Source of the DNA: JAWVZB01 sp033722375
GTDB taxonomy: Bacteria; Actinomycetota; Nitriliruptoria; Nitriliruptorales; Nitriliruptoraceae
DNA length: 9,459 nt
Assembly: GCA_033722375.1 (NCBI GenBank)
Contig: JAWVZB010000113.1
Coordinates: 1-9,459, forward strand
Direction: 5' to 3'
The translations under genes were made by a program, and so were the position numbers. Under the pieces are notes generated by a model. That model was given only the letters and a program-made list of their open reading frames with translations, had not been told where the DNA came from and made no database searches. Below are positions 1-4,616 of the stretch, in pieces; position 1 is the stretch's first letter, and every line of letters starts with the position of its first letter.

Positions 1-34
1 CCGCCCTCCTCGGAGCGTCGCTGATCTACTAGGC

Positions 35-181
35 CTAGCACTGGTATCCGAGAATGTCGTCCGCGATGACGCAGGCGAGACCGAAACCCGGAGCATCGGT
101 GTGCGAGTGCGCCAGTGCCGGCGCGGCGGTGCCGAGCGCCATGAGCGCCCCGAGTGCGATGGTCACGAGTGTCTTCCTCAT
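35..181 (-). CDS. small secreted peptide, 48 aa, unknown function
   Basis: I do not recognise this gene. The reading frame encodes 48 residues starting MRKTLVTIALGALMALG and ending DDILGYQC. The N-terminus is a textbook Sec signal peptide: charged RK at 2-3, a hydrophobic core from about 5 to 20, and an Ala-Leu-Ala cleavage motif at 22-24. Cleavage there would leave a mature peptide of about 24 residues beginning HSHTDAPGF, with two cysteines (Cys37 and the C-terminal Cys48) that could form a disulfide. A purine-rich ribosome binding site (GGGGAAGAG, bases 195-187) lies 5 bases before the ATG. It lies 172 bases downstream of the Ser/Thr kinase gene on the same strand and may have its own promoter, though I could not identify one convincingly. 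That it is a real secreted product is inferred from the signal peptide and RBS; nothing shows its role. Confidence 0.6.
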   Translation of the reverse strand: MRKTLVTIALGALMALGTAAPALAHSHTDAPGFGLACVIADDILGYQC

Positions 182-353
182 CGGTTCTCTTCCCCGTGGC
201 GATGCCGGCCGGTCCGGCTACCCAGGTACCGACGTGACCGTTGGAACCCCGGCCGGGGGTACGCCGACACCCAAACGACACGGTCAGCGGTCGCCCCGCA
301 TCGCCCTGCGCGCAGTCGGACACGTTCGGCGGTCGCGCCACCACCGACCGAGG
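182..353. other. intergenic region between kinase and small peptide gene
   Basis: This is 172 bases with no supported gene. The only clear structure is a perfect 12-base palindrome CCCCGGCCGGGG at 247-258, about 100 bases past the kinase stop on the minus strand. It could fold as a short GC hairpin, but no T-run follows on either strand, so calling it a terminator would be a guess. A promoter for the small peptide gene would be expected here; I saw no convincing -35/-10 pair. Confidence 0.4.
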
Positions 354-1733
354 TCAGCCGTTGCCGCGCCCCGGCGGGTCGCCGTCCTGGCCCGGCGGGG
401 TACCGCCCGGCGGTCCGCCTCCGTTGCCATCACCCCCGCCCCCGTCACCGCCGCCGCCGTCGGTGCTGCCGCCGGTCTGGTCCCCGGTGTCGGTGGTCGT
501 TTCGGTCGGCGAGGGGCTGGGGCTCGGGCTCGACTCGTCGGTGGTCGTCGGCTCGCCGGACACGACGAGATCGACTGCCGATCCCGCCGCGACGGTCACG
601 CCTGGATCCGGGGCTTGTGAGAGGACCAGCCCGTCGGGCTCCTCGGACTCCCGCCGTTGCACGTCGCCGACCTCGAGGCCGGCGTCCTCGAGGATCCGCG
701 TCGCGGCCTCGACGGTCATCTGCGAGACGTCCGGGGTGGTCACCTCCTCACCGTCGCTGCTCGGCCAGAGGGCCACGCCCACCAGCGCCGCTGCCAGGAG
801 CGCCAGCGCCACGAGCAGCCACCGCGTCGATCGGGAGCGCCCGTCGGGCTCACCGTCGATGATGACCGGCAGCGTGGCGGTGTCGCCGCCGACCTGCGCG
901 AGCGCGGCGGCCACGTCGCTGGCGGTCTCGAAGCGGGCGTCAGGGTCGCGCTCGAGCAGCCGGAGGATGATCCGTTCCAGACCCGCAGGCAGGTCCGCCA
1001 GCTCAGACGGTGGGCTCGGATCGATCTCGAGACGCTGGACCGCGGTCGCAGCGGCGGTGTCACCCTTGAACGGCCGCCGCCCCGTCACCATCTCGTACAG
1101 CACGACCCCGAGCGAGAACAGATCGGCGCGGTGGTCGACCGGGGCGTCGCTGATCTGCTCGGGGGACACGTAGGCGGCACTCCCCATCGGGTTGCCCTGG
1201 GTGATGGTGTCGCCGGCGTGGGCCTTGGCCAGTCCGAAGTCCGCCAGCTTCACCCGACCCTTCGGATCGAAGAGCACGTTGCTCGGCTTGACGTCGCGGT
1301 GGATGATCCCGGCTTCGTGCGCGGCCTCCAGGGCATCGCAGATGGACCCCGCGATGCGGATCGCCTCGTCCGCCGGTAGCGGGCCACGCTCGTCGATGCG
1401 GTCGGCGAGGGTGGGCCCGTCGACGTACTCCATGACGATGAACGGGTGCTCGCCATCGATGCCGGTGTCGTGCACCTGCACGATGTTCGGATGGTTCAGC
1501 CCGGCCGCGCGTTGTGCCTCCCTGGCGAACCGATCCTCGCCCCGACCGTCAGGATGGGCGCTGCGGTCGAGCACCTTGACCGCCACGTCACGACCGAGGC
1601 GCTCGTCCTCCGCTCGGTGGACCACGGCCATGCCGCCACGGCCGATCTGGCCCTGGAGGTGGTAGCGCCCGGCGATGACCGCGCCGGTGTCCGTTGCCAT
1701 GGATGGGAACCTCAGAACGACCGCGGCTCCCAT
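354..1733 (-). CDS. PASTA-domain transmembrane Ser/Thr protein kinase (PknB-like)
   Basis: Hanks-type kinase of 459 residues that phosphorylates Ser/Thr on proteins. The kinase domain (about 24-280) is complete: glycine loop GRGGMAVV 31-38, ATP-binding Lys53 (AVKV), catalytic loop HRDVKPSN 145-152 with Asp147, Mg-binding DFG 165-167, and SPE 190-192 closing an activation loop with Thr176 and Thr178 as candidate phosphosites. One membrane helix (about 304-323) is followed by one extracellular PASTA domain (about 329-394), then a tail of Ser-Pro/Thr repeats and Gly/Asp/Pro-rich sequence to the end. Family PknB kinases usually carry three to four PASTA repeats; this has one. I chose the start at 1733 because GGAGG (1747-1743) sits 9 bases upstream; Met12 (1700), with weaker GAGG spacing, is the alternative and closer to the usual N-terminus. 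It lies 48 bases behind the crotonase gene, probably co-transcribed. PASTA domains in this family bind muropeptides or other cell-wall material, so a wall-sensing role is inferred. Confidence 0.95.
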   Translation of the reverse strand: MGAAVVLRFPSMATDTGAVIAGRYHLQGQIGRGGMAVVHRAEDERLGRDVAVKVLDRSAHPDGRGEDRFAREAQRAAGLNHPNIVQVHDTGIDGEHPFIVMEYVDGPTLADRIDERGPLPADEAIRIAGSICDALEAAHEAGIIHRDVKPSNVLFDPKGRVKLADFGLAKAHAGDTITQGNPMGSAAYVSPEQISDAPVDHRADLFSLGVVLYEMVTGRRPFKGDTAAATAVQRLEIDPSPPSELADLPAGLERIILRLLERDPDARFETASDVAAALAQVGGDTATLPVIIDGEPDGRSRSTRWLLVALALLAAALVGVALWPSSDGEEVTTPDVSQMTVEAATRILEDAGLEVGDVQRRESEEPDGLVLSQAPDPGVTVAAGSAVDLVVSGEPTTTDESSPSPSPSPTETTTDTGDQTGGSTDGGGGDGGGGDGNGGGPPGGTPPGQDGDPPGRGNG

Positions 1734-1781
1734 TGTTCCCTTCCTCCCCCAGGCTGGGACCGCGGTCAGGTGGTCGACCGG

Positions 1782-2567
1782 TCACCCCTGGTCGGGCTCC
1801 GCCCCGGGGTCGCTGCCGGTCTGTTCACGGCCACGAGCGATGACGGCTTCCCGCCGCCGGTCGACCTCCTCGGGGTCGAAGCGCAGGTCGGCAGCCCGGC
1901 GCCGCTCGAGCGTGAGGCCCTCCGCGAGGGTCGTGGCGGAGACCTCGAGGTAGGTGCGACGGATCGCCGACACCGCGACCGCGTCGTTCGAGGCGATGTC
2001 CGCGGCGAGCCGCTCGACCGTCGGGAGCAGCTCGTCGTGGGGCACGACCTGGTTGACGAGGCCGATGCGGGCGGCCTCGTCGGCGTCGACGTAGTTGCCC
2101 GTGAAGCTCATCTGCCGCGCGTAGCGGATCCCGACCGCCTGCGGCAGGGTGGCGGTCAGCCCCCAGCTCGGGTGGATGCCGACCCGGGCGTGGGTGTCGG
2201 CGAACCGGGCGCGGTCCGAGGCGATGAGGAAGTCGCACAGCAGCGCGAGCTCGAGCCCACCCGTGACGGTCACGCCGTTGACCGCCCCGATCACGGGCGT
2301 GTCGAGGTCGTGGAACACCGCCGGCAGGTCGGGTCCGCCCCCGCTGAGGTCGAACTCCCCCGCCGCAGCGGCCTTGAGGTCGACCCCGGCGCAGAACGCC
2401 GGGTCGGCGCCGGTCAGGATGATCGCCCCGACCTCGTCGTCGGCGTCGGCCTCGCGCAGCGACTCGGTGAGGGCTTCGAGCAGGGCGATGTTCATGGCGT
2501 TGCGGACATCGGGGCGGTTCAACGTGATGGTGGCGACGGGTTCGTCGCGATCGGTCCGGACGACCAT
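1782..2567 (-). CDS. enoyl-CoA hydratase/isomerase (crotonase) family protein
   Basis: Crotonase-fold protein of 261 residues, the usual length. Family members act on acyl-CoA thioesters (hydration, isomerisation and related reactions) in the cytoplasm. Visible landmarks are the N-terminal strand VATITLNRPDVRNAMN (11-26), the oxyanion-hole segment FCAGVDLK (58-65), and the second oxyanion/active-site segment GGLELALLCD (103-112) with Glu106 matching the first catalytic Glu of rat enoyl-CoA hydratase (Glu144). By my hand alignment the second catalytic Glu (rat Glu164) falls on His126 in FADTHARVGIHPSWG, so classic hydratase activity is doubtful and the true reaction unknown. An in-frame ATG lies 60 bases upstream (2627), but the start at 2567 has GGAGG (2579-2575) 7 bases before it and yields the normal family N-terminus. 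It is the first gene of a leftward unit with the Ser/Thr kinase and diverges from the VOC gene at 2648. Confidence 0.93.
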   Translation of the reverse strand: MVVRTDRDEPVATITLNRPDVRNAMNIALLEALTESLREADADDEVGAIILTGADPAFCAGVDLKAAAAGEFDLSGGGPDLPAVFHDLDTPVIGAVNGVTVTGGLELALLCDFLIASDRARFADTHARVGIHPSWGLTATLPQAVGIRYARQMSFTGNYVDADEAARIGLVNQVVPHDELLPTVERLAADIASNDAVAVSAIRRTYLEVSATTLAEGLTLERRRAADLRFDPEEVDRRREAVIARGREQTGSDPGAEPDQG

Positions 2568-2647
2568 GGACGCTCCTCCGTAGTAGGCGGCTTGCCGGGC
2601 ACCGTAGACGCCGTAGGGTCGACCCACGACCGAGTGGAGGACGGATC
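2568..2647. promoter_or_regulatory. divergent intergenic region with candidate rightward promoter
   Basis: These 80 bases separate the divergently read crotonase and double-VOC genes and must hold promoters for both. On the plus strand TTGCCG (2592-2597), a 16-base spacer and TAGGGT (2614-2619) form a weak -35/-10 candidate that would give a leader of about 22 bases. The plus-strand RBS is GGAGG (2636-2640), 7 bases before the ATG at 2648. I found no clear leftward promoter pair. The promoter assignment is by eye and tentative. Confidence 0.35.
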
Positions 2648-3421
2648 ATGGCTACCCACGGACGCTTCGTGTGGAGCGACCTCGGTGTCGACGACATCGA
2701 AGCGGCAACGGAGTTCTACCGCGACGTCTTGGGGTGGGAGACCCGCGACGCCTCCGCCGGCGAGGACGACGTCTACTTCGAGTTCACCAAGGACGGCCAG
2801 GTGGTGGCCGGGCTCTACCCGCTTGACGACGAGGAGCAGCCCCCGAACTGGACCTCGTACGTGGCGGTGGACGATGCCGCCGAGGTGTGTGCCGCGGTCG
2901 AGGAGCGGCACGGGAAGGTGATCCTCGCGCCGACCGAGTACGGCGACCAGGGCACCGCCGCGATCATCGAGGACCCCACCGGCGGGGTCGTCGGACTCTG
3001 GCAGGCCGGCACACACGAGGGCGCGGACGTCTTCAACGAGCCCGGGTCGATGTGCTGGAACGAGCTCGCCACCCGCGACCTCGACACCGCCAAGACGTTC
3101 TACGCCGACGTGCTCGGCTGGGACCTCCACGACGAGGACTTCGGCGGGTTCGACTACACCACGATCGTGCTCGATGACGACCCCAACGGCGGCATGTTCG
3201 CGATGGGTGAGGCCTTCCCCGCCGAGCACCCGCCCTACTGGGCGGTCTACATGGCGGTCGAGGACGCCGATGACACCCTGGACCGTGTCCGCGAGGCCGG
3301 CGGCGAGGTCGTCGGTGAAGCACAGGACACGCCGTTCGGGCGCGTCGCGACGGTGGTGGATCCTGTCGGGGCGCGGCTGCGGATCATCCAGCTCGCGGAG
3401 GATCCGACCGGGCCCGGGTGA
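2648..3421 (+). CDS. two-domain VOC (glyoxalase/dioxygenase fold) protein, Rv0577-like
   Basis: The protein is 257 residues with two consecutive VOC modules. Module one (about 5-120) opens FVWSDLGVDDIEAATEFYRDVLGW and closes AAIIEDPTGGVVGLWQ. Module two (about 133-250) opens SMCWNELATRDLDTAKTFYADVLGW and closes VATVVDPVGARLRIIQ. The repeated pattern of an F-Y-x-D-V-L-G-W helix followed by a D-P-x-G strand near the end is typical of this superfamily. Length and layout match the actinobacterial family that includes Mycobacterium tuberculosis Rv0577 (CFP30B), often loosely annotated as hydrolase or glyoxalase. The first metal-ligand positions appear not to be His (Trp9-Ser10-Asp11 and Asn138-Glu139), so a metal-dependent glyoxalase I reaction is not supported; the substrate is unknown. 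Start chosen by GGAGG 7 bases upstream of the ATG. It is read toward two more VOC genes, but a hairpin and a new promoter candidate separate it from them. Confidence 0.92.
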   Translation: MATHGRFVWSDLGVDDIEAATEFYRDVLGWETRDASAGEDDVYFEFTKDGQVVAGLYPLDDEEQPPNWTSYVAVDDAAEVCAAVEERHGKVILAPTEYGDQGTAAIIEDPTGGVVGLWQAGTHEGADVFNEPGSMCWNELATRDLDTAKTFYADVLGWDLHDEDFGGFDYTTIVLDDDPNGGMFAMGEAFPAEHPPYWAVYMAVEDADDTLDRVREAGGEVVGEAQDTPFGRVATVVDPVGARLRIIQLAEDPTGPG

Positions 3422-3445
3422 CCCTCCGACCGCCCGAGGTGAGCG

Positions 3446-3465
3446 CCCGACCGCTCCGGGTCGGG
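3446..3465 (+). terminator. GC hairpin after double-VOC gene
   Basis: CCCGACC (3446-3452) and GGTCGGG (3459-3465) form a perfect 7-base-pair stem with a 6-base loop, 24 bases past the stop codon of the double-VOC gene. No T-run follows, so it could be a U-less actinobacterial terminator or simply a transcript-end stabiliser. Position after a stop and before a new promoter candidate favours a terminator role. Confidence 0.35.
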
Positions 3466-3481
3466 GCGTGATCTCGAGCTC

Positions 3482-3510
3482 TTGACGCTGCGTCCCGTCC
3501 GTGACACCGT
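3482..3510 (+). promoter_or_regulatory. candidate promoter of first single-domain VOC gene
   Basis: TTGACG (3482-3487), a 17-base spacer and CACCGT (3505-3510) precede the VOC gene at 3547. The -35 is near consensus; the -10 is poor but keeps the A at position 2 and T at position 6. The predicted leader is about 30 bases and contains AGGAGG (3536-3541). The next VOC gene has the same TTGACG-N17-CACnnT layout, which strengthens the call slightly. Confidence 0.4.
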
Positions 3511-3546
3511 CGGTGGGTCCGGGCAGACACGCACAGGAGGCAGATC

Positions 3547-3948
3547 ATGCTGGGTGACAGCAACATCGTGGCGATCGTCCCGACCCACGACCTCGGAACG
3601 AGCAGGCCGTTCTACGAGGACACACTCGGGCTCAAGGTGATCCAGGAGGACGAAGGGAGAGCGGTCGGCTTCGAGACCGGCCAGGGCACCAAGCTGCTGC
3701 TCTACGTGACCCAGGTCAACATCCCGGCCGAGCACACCACGGCATCGTTCACCGTCGACGACGTCGAGGCGACGGTCGCCGAGCTCGAGTCACGCGGTGT
3801 CGAGTTCGAGGTCTACGACCTCAGTGAGTACGGGTTCGAGGATCTGGAGGAGGCCAAGATCATCCAGATGCCGGACGGCGCCAAGTCGGCGTTCTTCAAA
3901 GACCCCGAGGGCAACATCCTCGCCCTCGGTGAGGGCCACTGGAGCTAG
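3547..3948 (+). CDS. single-domain VOC/glyoxalase-like protein (copy 1)
   Basis: This 133-residue protein is one VOC domain of normal length. It begins MLGDSNIVAIVPTHDLGTSR and carries the family's F-Y-E-D-x-L-G-L helix (22-29). His14 (PTHDL), His63 (PAEHT) and Glu121 (DPEGN) sit at positions typically used as metal ligands in glyoxalase I or extradiol dioxygenase relatives, so a metal-dependent enzyme or a small-molecule binding/resistance protein is plausible; the substrate is unknown. The start is fixed by AGGAGG 5 bases before the ATG. It is a close paralogue of the next gene: same length, same MLGD start, and 60 of the first 100 ungapped positions identical by my count. It appears to have its own promoter and to be followed by a strong hairpin. 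Confidence 0.93.
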   Translation: MLGDSNIVAIVPTHDLGTSRPFYEDTLGLKVIQEDEGRAVGFETGQGTKLLLYVTQVNIPAEHTTASFTVDDVEATVAELESRGVEFEVYDLSEYGFEDLEEAKIIQMPDGAKSAFFKDPEGNILALGEGHWS

Positions 3949-3970
3949 TAGGGAACCAACGACCGTTCGA

Positions 3971-3991
3971 GGGCGGCACCTGGTGCCGCCC
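3971..3991 (+). terminator. perfect GC hairpin after first single-domain VOC gene
   Basis: GGGCGGCAC (3971-3979) and GTGCCGCCC (3983-3991) form a perfect 9-base-pair stem around the loop CTG, 22 bases past the stop codon. Only two T residues follow, and these belong to the TTGACG of the next promoter candidate. This is the strongest simple hairpin between the tandem VOC genes and probably ends or protects the upstream transcript. Confidence 0.5.
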
Positions 3992-4020
3992 TTGACGCGT
4001 CGAGCGGTCGATGCCACGTT
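3992..4020 (+). promoter_or_regulatory. candidate promoter of second single-domain VOC gene
   Basis: TTGACG (3992-3997), a 17-base spacer and CACGTT (4015-4020) lie directly against the 3' edge of the preceding hairpin. The predicted start is near 4027, giving a leader of about 40 bases with the RBS AAGGAG (4054-4059), 7 bases before the ATG at 4067. The -35 hexamer, spacing and the CACnnT form of the -10 match the candidate before the first copy. The -10 is weak by standard criteria. Confidence 0.4.
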
Positions 4021-4066
4021 GGAAGATCGGACGGGGGGAGAAGAAGCGACGACAAGGAGTGCGCAC

Positions 4067-4468
4067 ATGCTCGGGGACAAACCAGTCATGGCGGTCGTTC
4101 CCACCCACGACCTCGACAAGGCCCGGCCCTTCTACGAGGAGCAGCTCGGGCTGCGGGTGGACGAGGAGACGTCCCTTGGCTCGGTGCTCCTCGCGGCAGG
4201 TGACGGCACCACCGTGCTGCTGTACGAGACCCAGGTCGCGATCCCCGCGGAGCACACGGTCGCGACCTTCCTCGTCGACGATGTCGCGGCCACGGTCGAG
4301 GAACTCGAAGCCCGGGGTGTGACGTTCCAGGAGTACGACCTCCAGGAGTTCGGTTACGAGGACGCCCCGGAGGGGACGACCAAGGTCGTCGAGATCCCGG
4401 ACGCCGGCGCGAGCGCCTGGTTCACCGACCCCGAGGGCAACATCCTCGCCGTCTTCTCCCGCGCGTAG
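4067..4468 (+). CDS. single-domain VOC/glyoxalase-like protein (copy 2)
   Basis: This second 133-residue VOC protein begins MLGDKPVMAVVPTHDLDKAR. It keeps the same candidate metal ligands as copy 1: His14, His63 (PAEHT) and the Glu of the C-terminal DPEGN motif. The most conserved stretches between the copies are VPTHDL, RPFYE, LLYxTQV, IPAEHT and DPEGNILA; the most divergent is the segment 31-50, which in VOC folds often lines the substrate cavity, so the copies may differ in substrate. Catalytic activity is inferred from family only. The open frame extends far upstream, but the ATG at 4067 is preferred because AAGGAG lies 7 bases before it and the protein then matches copy 1 end to end. It is followed by a small hairpin and then by the strong promoter of the transporter operon. 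Confidence 0.93.
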   Translation: MLGDKPVMAVVPTHDLDKARPFYEEQLGLRVDEETSLGSVLLAAGDGTTVLLYETQVAIPAEHTVATFLVDDVAATVEELEARGVTFQEYDLQEFGYEDAPEGTTKVVEIPDAGASAWFTDPEGNILAVFSRA

Positions 4469-4481
4469 GGCGGCAACGCCC
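4468..4481 (+). terminator. short hairpin with GCAA loop at the end of VOC copy 2
   Basis: GGGCG (4468-4472) and CGCCC (4477-4481) pair around a GCAA loop, a stable GNRA-type tetraloop, starting at the last base of the stop codon. A second weak inverted repeat (CGACG 4481-4485 with CGTCG 4494-4498) follows. There is no T-run. It may help end the VOC transcript before the transporter promoter, but the stem is only 5 base pairs. Confidence 0.3.
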
Positions 4482-4513
4482 GACGTCCGGCGGCGTCGGC
4501 GCGATCGGGGCGC

Positions 4514-4542
4514 TTGACACGGCGCCTTCGCACGCGTATAAC
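4514..4542 (+). promoter_or_regulatory. strong sigma70-type promoter of the mmpL-tetR operon
   Basis: TTGACA (4514-4519, perfect -35), an exactly 17-base spacer, and TATAAC (4537-4542, five of six -10 bases) make the best promoter in the window. Transcription would start near 4549 and give a leader of about 68 bases before the ATG at 4617. The AT-rich block 4537-4567 stands out sharply from the surrounding GC-rich DNA. The -10 overlaps the inverted repeat listed separately, so access by RNA polymerase is probably blocked when the repressor is bound. Confidence 0.85.
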
Positions 4543-4560
4543 TTATCAGCGTTAAGTTAT
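4538..4560. promoter_or_regulatory. putative TetR operator overlapping the -10 box
   Basis: Two perfect 8-base arms, ATAACTTA (4538-4545) and TAAGTTAT (4553-4560), flank a 7-base centre TCAGCGT. The whole 23-base inverted repeat starts inside the -10 hexamer and covers the likely transcription start. Dimeric TetR repressors bind such palindromes. The operon driven from this promoter encodes a TetR protein as its second gene, so autoregulation is the natural reading. That the TetR made here is the protein that binds it is inferred. Confidence 0.8.
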
Positions 4561-4616
4561 GGTTGTTCATACGAGCGTTGCTCTCCGACCAACCCGTCTG
4601 CAGCCCCGGAGTCGTC

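Noticed and set aside
247..258. palindrome CCCCGGCCGGGG as a terminator of the kinase transcript
   Set aside because: It is about 95 bases past the stop, short, and with no T-run. In DNA this GC-rich it may be chance.
241..1173. 310-codon plus-strand open frame opposite the kinase
   Set aside because: The Pro/Ser-rich translation mirrors the kinase tail and is not a protein-like sequence.
2568..2627. upstream ATG at 2627 for the crotonase
   Set aside because: It adds 20 residues outside the fold, uses up the divergent promoter region, and lacks the strong GGAGG that precedes 2567.
1446..2921. 491-codon plus-strand open frame crossing the kinase, crotonase and VOC genes
   Set aside because: It is antisense to two well-supported genes and out of frame with a third. 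The composition is that of a high-GC shadow frame.
4563..4616. TTG at 4563 as start of the transporter
   Set aside because: It is in frame but has no RBS and would add 18 residues with no counterpart before the normal MmpL N-terminus.
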